A stretch of DNA of 64,000 nt, taken from positions 620,001-684,000 of the forward strand of contig SEMN01000227.1 in assembly GCA_005408345.1 (NCBI GenBank), given 5' to 3'. The position numbers were made by a program, and so were the translations under genes. Of this stretch, positions 26,041 to 37,865 are shown in pieces. How positions within the stretch are numbered: position 1 is the stretch's first letter; the number at the start of each line of letters is the position of its first letter. The DNA is from Macquaria australasica (taxonomy: Eukaryota > Chordata > Actinopteri > Centrarchiformes > Percichthyidae). The notes beneath the pieces are model-generated. The model was not told the DNA's origin. It made no database searches and saw nothing but the letters and a program-made list of their open reading frames with translations.

Positions 26041-26712
26041 CTCTTCCTATCTCTCCTTTATTTTCTGTCATTTCCAACTATCTAAAAAGAGGCCAAATTC
26101 CATTAAAATAATCTTAAAAAGCAGCATCTATGGCCTCCAACAGCATGTGTCTGGCCTCTGGTTTCACCCAGCTCATCACCATCTTACTGAAGACCAGAGA
26201 AAAAACCAGGAGAAGACAGAGTGGACAGGAAGCACCATGCTATCTCAGGCCTCAGCATGATTTTAAACGACACCATTAAACAAGGTCGTAATTCTCATTT
26301 TATCTGGGCCCACACATGCTCCGAAATGATGACCTCCTGGAGCGTCCACGAGGCTGGACGCTTGGACGCGGCGAAGAGAGCCAGCGGGGGAGCCGAAAAT
26401 GAATGCAGATAGCCAGAGGGCACCGTTATTAGGGGGCAGAGACGGCCTGTTCCAGCCTATTGTAGGTGAGGACCCCCCCAGCAGCAGGATGTGGTTTATG
26501 TTGGGTCGGGTTATTGCAGACAAGATGAATAAAACATCAGCTGGTTTCCACTGTGGGGCAAGTTGGAGCTGATCAGGCCAGAGCCAAATTCAATGTCAAA
26601 TACTGTCAGTAGCACAGAGTCTTTATCTGTCCATCTATCTATCTATGGCTGCAATTTTTTCTACTAACTGATAAATTATTAAATAGTGACAAATGTTTCC
26701 CGAGCCTAAATT
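26041..26712. other. Non-coding DNA, complex block at 26260-26530
   Basis: The block 26260-26530 is non-repetitive and GC-richer than its surroundings. It includes ATTTTAAACGACACCATTAA and a GGGGGCAG-type stretch. It could be a conserved element. A short CTAT run lies near 26630-26646. Confidence 0.3.
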
Positions 26713-27126
26713 TGTTACGTGCCGACATCCTGGCAGCAGGGAGAGGACCCAAATGCAGACAGCGGCAGGTTGGATGCAGCAAAGGTGGTTTATTTCACAA
26801 CTCAAAAACTCCAGAAAGCACACGCAGGGAAAACACTGAGAAACGTAAAGAGACTGGTAAACCTAACAACATCAGCAACATCAATGACGCGACAAGGAAC
26901 AAAGGGAGAGGACTGGTATATGTAGGGGAAGAGACAATGAGGGAAACAGACACAGGTGCGTAACGAGACACAGATGAACCTAATCCAAACTGGCGGGAAA
27001 AACAGACAGACAATGACAGGAAGTAAAGGGCACACACGAACACAAGACCAGGGATTTCAAAATAAGAACAGGAAACAAGACAAAAACACACAGAGTCCAG
27101 ACAAGAGTCCTTTGTGGACCATGACA
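26713..27126 (-). mobile_element. Solo LTR, minus orientation
   Basis: On the + strand the unit runs from TGTTACGTGCCGACATCC to GTGGACCATGACA, with TG...CA ends. It is flanked by a perfect 5-bp duplication, AAATT, at 26708-26712 and 27127-27131. Read on the minus strand it begins TGTCATGGTCC and carries AATAAA (complement of 26789-26794) about 75 bp before its end. That sets the orientation. It is 414 bp and clearly a different family from the LTR at 19137. Only one LTR is present. Confidence 0.85.
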
Positions 27127-27822
27127 AAATTGATGTTTTCAACATGTTTGTTTTCTCAGACAGTCCAGTCCAACACCCAAAGATCATCCATTTATTATGA
27201 CGTGAACATGTGGGTAAACAGCAGATAGTCACATTTGAGAGGCTTGAACAAGTACCATATTTGGTATGACATTTCATCCCATATAAAGATCCCTGCTGAG
27301 TCATGTAATATGACTCAAACGTGAAAATATGTATGAAAGTTCAAGGTCAGAAAAATATCAAACTGTCGGAACTGGATGGCTGCTCATGTCAGCGAGACTA
27401 CTGCCGCTTCTTATTTCAAAAATAAGAAGAACGAAGGTTCATTCTAAAATGGACAAATAACACAAAACCCAGCTCTCTCTCTCTATTGCAGGAACACCCT
27501 GACCACATCCACACCTGGAAGCTGCCAGTGCAACCACAACCACAGACCGGCAACTCTTTAGACACAAGCTTCTCTGACCTTTACGCCACCACTGCCAAAC
27601 CACAAATGTAATGTAAGTATTACCACTACAGTACTGAATGCCATAGAGCACCAGAGATTGTTTTACTTTTTTCCCCAAGCACTTGTTCTTTGAAGTGGAC
27701 ACACGCCCTTAGTGCACCTCGACTTGAGGAGACAGCAGTGGTCGAGTTACTGAAGATAATTAAACTGTGACCTTTAACAGCAGACAGTCTGTTGGACACT
27801 ACATGAAAGGTGCATGAAAGGA

Positions 27823-27824
<2 letters not shown>

Positions 27825-27854
<30 letters not shown>
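27825..27854. repeat. (CA)n microsatellite
   Basis: About 15 uninterrupted CA units. The Val/Cys-rich minus-strand frames across it are artefacts of the repeat. Confidence 0.95.
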
Positions 27855-27855
<1 letters not shown>

Positions 27856-28342
27856 GTATGCATGTAAATACAAACATGCACACATTTACCCATAGGGTTT
27901 TGCACCTGTGCACACATGTACACACCGCAGCCTCCTCTTGTCTTCTTGCTATTGTCTCCTGACAGCATTTGTTCTTTTTTCTACCATTGTCTAACCTGTC
28001 AAGCCCTGCCAAAATATGTTTTCTGTCTCCCTGTGGCTCTGTGCACACAGACGCTACCTTCCAATTATCTGAAGAGAGAGGCAGACAGAAAACTGGGTTG
28101 ATAAATCTGAGGACCTTTTGACAGTGAAATCTTTCACAAGGTAATTCTGTTCCCTTTTTCCTCATTTCCTTCCCTTTCTTCCTCATGTATCATTTTTCCT
28201 GATCCTTCCTTATGTGTCACATAACTCAGCCCTTAGTTACCTGCTCTTTTCTCTCTGTGTGTCTCTCTGACAAACAGGCACATAGTTCTGACTGTGTCAA
28301 AAAGACGACTGGGTTCTAATTACCAAGGTTGCAACATCACTG

Positions 28343-28343
<1 letters not shown>
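27855..28343. other. Non-coding DNA
   Basis: Unique sequence with a pyrimidine-rich stretch at about 28140-28270. No gene is supported. Confidence 0.4.

Positions 28344-28378
<35 letters not shown>
28344..28378. repeat. (TG)n microsatellite
   Basis: About 17 uninterrupted TG units. Confidence 0.95.
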
Positions 28379-28380
<2 letters not shown>

Positions 28381-28479
28381 ATTCATGTATCTCTGGTCTA
28401 GCCATCTGCCATTCCTCAGAATTGTGCAGGGGAACAACAATGCCCCGGTGAACTGAACACAGTAATTAAGCTAAAGCCA

Positions 28480-28870
28480 TCTCTGTTATTTGAAAAAATA
28501 ATTAAATAAAACAGCAACAATAACACGCAGAAATCATCATGCGTTGATGTAAATTGATGCTAAAGAAAACAAAAGATAGTTATACAAAAATAAAATAGAA
28601 AATACAAAAAAGCGAAATTAAGAACGTGAAATTATACAGATTTAAAAGTAAAATTGAAAAATAAATTAAATCCAAATAATAAAATCATGCAAAATTTAAG
28701 TAAAATAAAGACACTAAACACAAAAGACACTAAAACCAGACGTTAAATTATGAATTCTAAAAAAGGTGAATTGAAATTTAATGCTACAAAATTAAAACAA
28801 ATTAAAATGGTGTTTTAATATAGATGTACTGGAGCATGAATTTCAATTTAATAAACTTTCTTTCCCCAAA
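28480..28870. repeat. A-rich low-complexity region
   Basis: Very A-rich + strand with repeated AAATTAAA, AAAATA and AATTGAAA words and no stable repeat unit. Confidence 0.7.
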
Positions 28871-28989
28871 AGGAACATAAAGCATTTGTCATACAAATAT
28901 TGCAGTAATGCATAGTGAATTATTTTTATAGCTATATAAACACAGAAAGTCCGGACTGCAACTGTGCAGTGATCATTAATATTGACAGG

Positions 28990-29530
28990 ATATGTATAAT
29001 CACTAAAGCTCATATGTCTCCTTAGAGGCTAAGCTAATAGCGGAGAGCATTTACAGGGTTTCAAATGATACCATGAGGGCCATGCTATCGTTTCAAACCA
29101 ATTGGGACAGGCGCCAAAGCACCAGCAGTGAAGGTGCACTTTTCTTGCTGCTAATGACCATAAAGTGAATATACATCTCCTCACCACCCCAACCACTAAA
29201 TCTGCAGAAAAAAACCCTTCTTCTCCATCATGGTGGTAACCCACAGCAGAGATGATATAATGTGATCGTAAAAATGTGGTCTGGAAAGAGGCGGAGACTC
29301 TCAGCTTTTTTCCATCAGTGATAATTTGTTTTCCCCAGGAGGTCCCCAGGCCCGGGTTTCACCCGCCGCCTCACCTGCTTGGCTCCCAGCATGCAGCGGG
29401 GTGCGATGAGCATGCCGCTCTGGTTCATATCTGTCATTGTAATGGTTTCTGTCCATTGGAAGGCCTGTGGCCGCTGATGAATAGGAAAGGAGTAATTTAT
29501 TTACATTGCTTCCATTATAATATATTTTTA
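28990..29530. promoter_or_regulatory. Candidate conserved non-coding block
   Basis: Non-repetitive, complex DNA between AT-rich stretches. It includes GATAATTTGTTTTCC, CTGATGAATAGG and GTAATTTATTTACATTGC, the kind of homeodomain/forkhead-like text often seen in vertebrate conserved elements. No reliable coding frame is present. This is an inference from composition only. Confidence 0.25.
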
Positions 29531-30284
29531 GTCCGGTCCTGTCTACACTGAATACTGATTTTTGTTTCACATCCTGCTGCCTATAGGCTCCATCTTTAGA
29601 TTGATTTTGACTGTAGTCTGATCTCATAGTACAGCCTGTACTGCTTAATTATTAATTAATCCAGGGAAAGGTTTTGCTGAAAATTTTTTATGCTGTTGTT
29701 CTGTCCTGACCTGCTTCACATTTAAACAACAACATACCAACCACATATGGTATCTGAAGTGAAATAAAAAGGAGAACATAAACGTTAATGAACCCAAAAC
29801 ATCTGTTAGATCTTGCAGAGCTACTTGCTGGATCAACCATAACCTACTATTCTTTCTATAGCTTTGCAAACATGTACAGTCTGCACACTTTTATTGTCTG
29901 TTGTCCTGTCTGATTTGTCTGGTTTGTGATTCCTTGTGTACTCTTCTGCTGTGAAACTGTTGAGTGCGCTAGCTCTTGGCTCACTAAAACTTTGTCTTTA
30001 TCCAGGAGCAGTGCAGCTTTAGCAGTTTTACAGCAGAGTTACAGACAGAGAGAGAGTAAGAGAAGAAGAGATTGGACGGAATTGGAGGGGGTAACAGTAT
30101 TTGACAGCAAAAGGTAAGGCTCTTTAAGACCTTTTCACTGCTTTCTTTAGTTTGGTTTAGGTCTAATTAAGTAAACAATACAGCAAAAAGAACTCTGACA
30201 GTTTGGAATCTGAAGTAGCTTTCCCCACATTAATCATTGAGACACATTAAGACTAACTGTCTTAAGACAGTTAAGAGCTTATCC
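29531..30284. other. Non-coding DNA
   Basis: Unique AT-rich DNA. A GAGAGAGAGTAAGAGAAGAAG purine patch lies around 30047-30070. No supported gene. Confidence 0.4.
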
Positions 30285-30350
30285 CACTATACACTGGGCG
30301 AGAGGCAGAGTTCACCTTGGACAGCTCATCAGTCCATAACAGGGTAAACC
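30285..30350 (+). mobile_element. Short interspersed repeat fragment (LINE-tail type)
   Basis: The text GGGCGAGAGGCAGAGTTCAC followed by CTTGGACAGCTCATCAGTCC matches, from memory, a 3'-tail sequence shared by several teleost LINE/SINE families. Only about 65 bp survive. Confidence 0.45.
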
Positions 30351-32110
30351 GACAAGTCCTCCACACTTAACAAAAACATACATTGTCATTCCAAAGCGAC
30401 ACAAGTGTCCTCTAATGTTGCTCCTCAATCAGCAGGATGACTTGACCTGACAAACCGTGACAAAAACATATTTTCTGTTTTGCCATCACTATGATTAAAG
30501 TTTGGTTAGGGCACAAAAGCTACTTGGTAAAGGTTATGAAATCACTTTGGTCATTATCAGTAGGAAACGGGATGCAAAGTTTCTTGTCAAAGTCACTCTT
30601 TGTTCACCCATCCATAAACCTCGACCTCCTGCCTAGCAGGTTTTCTGGCTGTATAATAACCTCCTGCTACTGCTACACCTATAAATGGAGAAGTGGGGTT
30701 AAGCTGCATGAGTACTTTTGAGACGTCTGTATGGACAATTTGATTCTTATTTTTTGCTATAAAAGCTTGTCACCATCAAATTCAGGCTCACCACAGCCAC
30801 TGCTCACATATTTTTAACACATTTTTACAAAATGTTCTCAAATTTGCAGTTCTACGCAATGATTTACTTTTGAAGAAACCGAACTTAACTGATTCATTAA
30901 CATTTTTCTTCTGACACCCAGAAGACCATTTTGATGTGAGCTGAGCTGAGACATAGACATCAAGCACATCACAAATATAGACATCAAGCCCATGACAGCT
31001 GCCAACACAAACATCTTAAAACAGATGCCAGAAGAGCTAAACATGCTGCAGACAAGACACATTCAGCAGCATTCAACATCAGCTTTGTTATTTCTTGCAG
31101 ACTGGCTGCTTCTTCAGTGCCTGTGGAGGCTTCACTGATGCTGGTTACCTCAGCTGCAGGCGACACACTTTGAAGGCAGACAGCTCATCAAGGTGAGTGG
31201 CACAATGAGTGACAAGTCGAGAACTTCACAAAATGAAGCGGAAGAGGACAGGACTTGTGTTATACTTCCTGTCTCGAAGGCGAAAATGTGCATGTTGTAA
31301 CTTTAAATGTACTGTAGATTATTTAGTACTTAATGAGTTTGAAGTAACGGCCAATAATGTGGACAGGAAGACAGAGAGACAGGAGAGAGGGATGAAGAGA
31401 AATTCAATGGACTTTTGGCCGGCGAGCAAGAGGAGGAAATGTGGCGGACAGACAGCAAAGAGTGAAAGGAAAGTAAAGACAGAGAGATAGATGTGGAAAA
31501 GTAAAAGCTGGATAAGGCAGGACCAGGCTACCGTACTGGTGGAACCATATAAAAGGACAGATTTAGACCAGAGCTAACTATTAGTTAAATGACATATAAA
31601 ATGGAAATATGATTTGAACACACCTTGGTGTCTTGATATGGCAGTCTTTGCTCAGTCTGGTCTGTTGTTTTCATATATCAGGAATACAAAGTAAGGCAGA
31701 TTGCCAAACTACAATCAAGAAAAATGACATTCTTGGTTGGTAATAGGAAATGTTTGAGAATATCTCACTACACTGCTATTTATTTCCCACTTCTTCTAAA
31801 GAAAATAGTTTCAGGACTCAGCAATACACAAAGGTAACTTGATCTGCAGTGGACACACACACCTGATTTTCACACTAAAAGGCCTTCACTTACACCATTC
31901 ATTCAGCCTCTTGACACTCTCCACTACATTCCTGACCATCACCATTGCTGCTTGCAAAGTAAATTACAGAATCACCATGGATACAGTTGTCATGTATAGT
32001 TCACACCACACATGTTGTAGATTCACACCAAACAGCTGTGGTTGTGTTGGAAACTTGCTCTCTCGCACGATTTAAGAACTGTAGACTGAAGGTTGAACAC
32101 ATCCTTAAGC
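30351..32110. other. Non-coding DNA
   Basis: Unique sequence. The 93-codon frame at 31209-31490 is Arg/Lys-rich with no recognised family. Nothing else is supported. Confidence 0.4.
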
Positions 32111-33145
32111 CCAGTTCAGACCAAAGATTCGTGACGAGACGAAACGGTTTTAGAACGTCGCAGGGAAAAGTTGCAGCGGTGTGAACTGGCCCGTCTCAGC
32201 TCAACTCAAGCCGGCTGATGTCGTCGCCTGCGACTCAGCTTGTCAAATCGCCAGCGGCTGGTTTTCGAAAGTAAGGCACGTCACTTGTTTCAACAGCCAA
32301 TCAGCAATTACAAACACTCGGGTTGTTATAGCTTTCTCATCAATTAAGTATAGCCTACTTTCTTTATTACACTGATTATTAATACAGTAAAGAAATAATG
32401 TACTAAATGACTAATGGAAAATCAAGAGTAAGAAAAATTGAGTAGCATACAGTTGTTATGGCGGAGTCAGGAGGATGCTTTTAATTTAGTTTAATTGTTG
32501 AATCTGCCCTCTTTTCTCTTGTACAGCAGTCAGTCATGTAACTTCTTCTATCTATGGGCTGTAGCTCACCTGTCGCCAAGAAGCGCAGCGTTATCATCAG
32601 TCGTTCCCCTGGTGAAATGCTGTCTCGATGGTTAGTGTTTTCTCTGCTGATTAGAGGTGACACCAGTGAAATACGGGTGGTCTCGGACCCCCTAATCAAC
32701 AACTAGGACCCCCGAAGACTTTTGAGGGGGTCTCTGGTTTCCGGTGCTGGTTGTAATTCTGCGGCGCAATAATACATTCTGACTCTGCAGTTCTGCTGCT
32801 ATTCGTGATGTCGCTGTATAAACTGTTGATTGTCCAAATTCACGACCCTCTCGTTTTTTTTTTATGTTTTTGCCGTTTCATCAATACTAAAAATGCAACT
32901 GTAGCAAGTAACTCACTATTGTCATTCATATTTTAAGACACTACAAATTATATTCAGCTGCAAAAAACGCCTCAAAAGCCGGCAGTTACAACGGAAGTAC
33001 AAGGAGTTGTTGCTATGGAAACGATACGCCGTTTCGTCTAGTCGCTTTGGTGTAAACTGGCAGGTTTCAGAATGTTGCAGACCGGCACGTTGCAAGTAGT
33101 TGCAAGTTTCATCTCGTCTCATCGCGAATCTTTGGTCTGAACTGG
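32111..33145. mobile_element. Non-autonomous hAT-like transposon (~1.03 kb)
   Basis: The two ends carry matching inverted repeats. The left begins CCAGTTCAGACCAAAGATTC and the right, read inward, begins with the same 20 bases, and similarity continues for about 15 more. Flanking 8-bp sequences CCTTAAGC and CCTTTACT agree at 5 of 8 positions, suggesting an eroded hAT duplication. No transposase frame exists inside. A T-rich run lies at about 32854-32864. Confidence 0.8.
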
Positions 33146-34289
33146 CCTTTACTCTGAACTAAACCAAATTCCAATTTAAGTCTAATCCTAATTTTAATTT
33201 TGACGCCAAACCAGAGTTTGCATTGGATTCAAAAAGCAGCCAATTGTCAAAACCAGCAGCTGATGATAATGAAGGTTGTTTTGTCTGGTTTGAGTAGATA
33301 AGCGTCCAACTTTTGGACTAGCTGACCATTCCCAGGCAGACAAATATAAAATAACATTTTTATACGATAGGACAAAACAGTGACGGTGGAGTAAGAGCTT
33401 CTCAATTTGAGAAAAAAAAAAAAGAGAATATTGCACTTTACTCAAAACACATGTGCTGCAGCTGAAATGCAACATGGTCAATTGTATGAATAAATTTGTG
33501 TTTTTATAAGCATTTCTCTCTATAAGGACTGCTTACCATAATATTTTTTTCTATTAATGTTTTAAATTTTTATGCTGTCTTTTTATGCTTTTATGTCATA
33601 TTGTCTACAGTTAGCCAGGTATCCATAGAAGTAAGGAAAAAAAGGTCCAGAAATGCAAGATACATGATCCACTTTGATGGATTTTCTTTCCTTGCGAGGT
33701 CATTTTTATGTACAGAAACAGGCTGTTATGACACACCTACAGCTTCATGCATCAAGCACAAACCACTGACAGATTCATTTGCAAATCAGTTCTAGTCGGA
33801 AGACAAATGAAAGTCAGAAGCCATACAACAACAAGTTTATTTTCCAACATCTGCCAAACAGAGCGCCGCCATCATTGATGCTCCCTTCCTTTCTTCTATT
33901 ACAGAAGGAACAAAGCCACTCGAACACAGCGATGGGGGCCAGTCGGATCCTCTGCATTACAATTCTGCCTGGTGAATCCCTTTCACATGGAGCACTTTTT
34001 CTGAAGTGAGCCCTCTGATGCAGTTATCTACAGTGGCACCGCCATATGCATAAAAGTCTCAGTTCTCCTCCGTAGGATTATAGAAGCCAGAAGTGACTCT
34101 GCTGTCCTTAACTGCATCAAAAACTGTGTGTGTGTGTATGCACATCAACAGTGACTGTGGGAATCCCAATTAATATACTCCAACAAGTCTTCACACCAAA
34201 ACAGCAAATAAAGCATATGCAGGTTTTTTGAACTTTAGAAAATTGACAAGTAGCAAATTAAAGTTACTAAAAAGAGATTGTCTTCATGC
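33146..34289. other. Non-coding DNA
   Basis: AT-rich with an A-run at about 33410-33423. No gene is supported. Confidence 0.4.
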
Positions 34290-34603
34290 TTAAAGGGAAA
34301 CTTTGCAGATTGTCAACCAGTTTAACAATGTGTGTAGTATAATATAGTTTAGTAGCTAAAGTAAGTAGTTCTGACTGGCTGTTTGTAGGAGTTGGGGAAG
34401 TTTACACTTAAGGCAATGGGCCTAGTACATTGTGGTTGTTGTAGGTTTTCTACCTTTTGAGCAAAAGGGAATACCACAGCCCTCTTTCTCTGTTTTCTCT
34501 GGTCATGTAGCACCAATTTCAAAACTATTTGCGTCTTTCTACTGCATAGACAGCCCAGTTTTATGAAAAACCCATCTTTCCGGCGGTGAAATACCCCTTT
34601 TAA
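34290..34603. mobile_element. TTAA-flanked MITE (314 bp)
   Basis: It begins TTAAAGGGAAACTTTGCAG and ends GGTGAAATACCCCTTTTAA, so TTAA lies at both boundaries with short inverted ends (AAAGGG). It has no coding capacity. The terminal style resembles the elements at 13900 and 21189, but the interior is unrelated by eye. Confidence 0.55.
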
Positions 34604-34889
34604 GAGAAACTGGAATGGGAGCTACGCTTGTTGGCATTGAAGTTTGTTGATGGTCAGAATCTGCACATTTTAAAGGGTAACTGCATACTAGATCTTGTAT
34701 GAAGGAAAAACATTGCTGCCCTGACCTTTAGTCTGTTAAATCTCACCAATGATCACAGCTGCGTGTGGTCTGTTATACTTATGACCACACCCAACTGTGA
34801 TGTAGTCATGCACTATACTATGCCGCTGCTATTGCTGTTGTTATTAGTATTGCTATTATAATGTTGCTCTTAGTGTTGTTTCCGTTGGT

Positions 34890-35215
34890 GTTAACATCAA
34901 TGCCATTACCATATCTATACTGTATTGTGCTGCTGTATGTTCTCTTTCCTCCTGCTCTCTCTCTCCCGCTCCCCCCTTCCCCCTTCAACCCAACCGGTCA
35001 AGGCAGATGACCGCCCACCTTGAGCCTGGTTCTGCTCGAGGTTTCTACCTGCTAAAAGGGAGTTTTTCCTTGCCACTGTCGCATAGTGCTTGCTCATGGT
35101 GGGAACTGTTGGGTCTCTGTAAATATAAAGAGTCGGTCTAGACTTGCTCTATTCGAAAAAGTGCCCTGAGATAACTTTATGATATGGCGCTATATAAATA
35201 AAATTGAATTGAATT
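34890..35215 (+). mobile_element. LINE/SINE 3'-tail repeat copy
   Basis: The stretch contains CAACCCAACCGGTCAAGGC, GAGGTTTCTACCTGCTAAAA, GAGTTTTTCCTTGCCACTGT and GAGTCGGTCTAGACTTGCTC, and ends ATATAAATAAAATTGAATTG plus AATT. From memory this is one of the most abundant repeat tails in percomorph fish. The last 100 bp match the fragment at 3925-4030 in reverse complement. The 5' boundary is approximate. It carries no supported protein; the Arg/Glu-rich minus frame is a shadow of its pyrimidine-rich part. Confidence 0.75.
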
Positions 35216-35884
35216 ATGCCGGCACACAGGGTGTGGAAAAAAGCATGTTTTTAACACTAGCTGACACTGCAAGCTGGATTATTTGCCTGGGTTCAGTTAC
35301 TCTATAAGGCTGTAGCAAAATATATAGAACACTATGACTGAACAAACATGAGTATTTAACTTAAAAACAGTGATGCTTAGTCGGGATCTGCTGTCATTTT
35401 AGACACCAATGATCCAAAAATATTAGCAGCCAAGCAAGCATAACATCTGACCTACTGAAATGGTTACGTCATGGAAGATAAATGGGTATTAACAACATGC
35501 TAAAACAAGTTTATACAGCGACCAGCAGCTACACTAGCTGGCTTCTAAACAGCTGCTTAAAACATAGTTGTAACTAAAGCTTTATCACATGTCCACGATC
35601 TCACACCCGTCTCATCAAGCACTGAGATCTGGAGATATTTAAGCACAAAAGTCAATTGGAAAGGACTGAGGCTAGGTGGGCTGTCATTACACTTTAAACT
35701 AAACTTAAACTAAAATAAAAATGACTACATAGAGAATTTTTGTACCTAACCAAATACCCACTAGACATCTCACAGCCATTCAAGTGGCTGCTGCAGGATA
35801 TCCAAAGGTCTTGCATTCCAAAGACGTTAAGCCAACCTCTGTGAGCTTGTTGACACAGAGGTCTGGCTAGATCAGAGCGAGGCA
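35216..35884. other. Non-coding DNA
   Basis: Nothing identified. Confidence 0.4.
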
Positions 35885-36075
35885 TAAAATGGCTACATTT
35901 ATAAATCGCTTTTATCCAAAGCGCTTTACAAGGCTTTTGCCGCTCACTCACACACTGACGGCAGCGAGCTACCATGCAGGGTTCTGGCCAACCAGCGGGA
36001 GCAATTTGGGGTTCAGTATCTTGCTGACGGACTCTTCGACATGTGGACAGGAGGAGGTGGGTACTACAGTAGCCG
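35885..36075 (+). mobile_element. Teleost interspersed repeat fragment
   Basis: Contains TTTATCCAAAGCGCTTTACA, CTCACTCACACACTGACGGC, GAGCAATTTGGGGTTCAGTA and GACTCTTCGACATGTGGACA. The order (small-ring text, 'attcacacactg', 'ggttcagtatcttgct', 'cttcgacatg') matches, from memory, a common fish SINE/LINE-tail repeat. The exact family is not assigned. Confidence 0.6.
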
Positions 36076-37323
36076 ACAAAAACGCTTGACTCTTAGTTCT
36101 GTCTTGGACCATCAGTGCTTTTTTCAGTAGTTGACGTCATGGTAGGCTACCAGTGCACAATTGTAAACATGTTTATTACACATAAGATGGTTTCTTATTT
36201 CATTAAACTGTTTTATCATGTCAAAGTCCGATAACATGCAATTTGACATCCAGTGATCACTGTTATTGTTGGTAATTGTCAATGCATTTTAAAAAACACA
36301 TCAGCTGTGCCCACCAGGTTTGCTTGTAGGAAAAAAAAAGGTTTCTACCAAAGACCCAATACAACTTCACATGTATATATTGGGAGAATTTGGATATTGC
36401 TAGAATTCTTTCCTTTTAGCTTCTATTCAGTGTAAAAATTAATCACATCACACTGCATGAAAGTCATACATGAGGCTACCACTCCCACACATTATCTGCA
36501 TTCACAACACTGTAGGAAGCTTTGCATGCAGGTGACAGATAACACAGGATGTGTTATATCCGATCTTGCACTCACATTTTGACAATTCTCTATACACACA
36601 TTGCACTTTAGATGTGTTTTTTATGTTCATAATCTTTTTTTTTTGGTCCAGTCTGAACATGAATACTCTCATTTTACTGTACTCATATTCTGACTGGACG
36701 CAGCTCAAAGTGACTAACAGAGCGTGGTGTCACCCACGTCATAATCCCACTCTGTTTGACAACGCTGCATTTAAATAAAATCCTGCAGGCATATGTTGGT
36801 TCAGAAAGAAATATCTAATGTAGGGCCTTAAGCATGAAAACAGCATTATACAACCATTTAATGTGGTGAAATGGATGATTCATAACCTTTATCCATAGTT
36901 GAATTTGCTTTTTTGCAGGATAATCTGCATACCTGCTGGTAGCACAGAAATCTACATTGAGAATAAAAGAAAACAACAAACAGCTATCAAATCAAATCCA
37001 CTATCAGTACATGCAGGTGAGGGTTATATCAGCCCTGTGCAATGGAGGCTCAAGTCAGCTGTAACTGGAAATTAGCAGTTAAGAGCAATATTTTTTTGTT
37101 CCTAATGTATTTGAATGGGCACTTGAGAAACATAGTACTCATGTATATTTTAACAAAATAATCACTATGCTCTTTTATACTCTGTGTGACTGTAGTATTG
37201 CCCTATTTATGTTGTATTTATTGCTGTAATGCTGTTTTTGTGGTGGCCTCTTAGCCAGGTCCCTATTAAAAAGTGATTTTAATCACAGTGAGACTTTTAC
37301 CTTGTAGAATAAAGGTTTATTAT
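36076..37323. other. Non-coding DNA
   Basis: AT-rich unique DNA. No gene is supported. Confidence 0.4.
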
Positions 37324-37865
37324 TTCGGACCAAACTGTTCTGGGGACTCCCTGAGAGGAACTATCCACTGGGGGGCTCCCTCGAGAACAACATACCATCA
37401 TAGGCTTTTTTTCTGTTTGCATTCGCACTGCCAATAGGAACGCTGAAGTGACATAAGCTGGTGGTTGGTATAGCAACGTCACTCACAATGTCACACACAA
37501 GATTTTAATATTTTCCCTGACGCATATACGCTCGATAAAGCCTGGACTTCACTGTCAGTCCATCTGTCTGTGTTTTGGTCCATTTTTTAAGGCTACCGTA
37601 ATGAGCTCTTACACGGGGTTTTTAAAGATGGCGGTTACCGGAGTTGCATTGGCTCATGTGGTCGACCAATCACCATACACTTACGTCAATCAAGTTTCCT
37701 CTTGTGCTGGGAGAGTACCTACTCTGAAGTAGGAGCTAAAAATGTCCCTCAAAACGGTGTTCTAAGAACTAAGATTGTTTCCAGTTCTTGCAGTGCGAAC
37801 ACAATAAAAAGAGGAGGGGTCCTCCAACTGTTCTTAAAACTATGAAGAAGTTCCTCTGGTCCGAA
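37324..37865. mobile_element. TIR DNA transposon, left TIR interrupted
   Basis: The right end read inward gives TTTTCGGACCAGAGGAAC. The left end gives TTTCGGACCA, then about 21 extra bases, then AGAGGAAC. The inverted repeat is therefore intact on the right and split by a small insertion on the left. Interior phrases such as ATAAAGCCTGGACTTCACTG resemble the interior of the element at 10512-11119 (ATAAGGCCTGGACTTTGTCG), so the two may be distant relatives. It has no coding capacity. Confidence 0.6.

Noticed and set aside
26795..27304. 169-codon minus-strand frame
   Set aside because: Crosses the solo LTR and its boundary; no motif and no reason for an LTR to encode it.
27626..28186. 186-codon minus-strand frame
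   Set aside because: Extended by a CA microsatellite (Val-Cys repeats); no recognisable domain.
31209..31490. 93-codon Arg/Lys-rich frame as a nuclear protein exon
   Set aside because: Composition follows a purine-rich stretch; no splice sites or domain support it.
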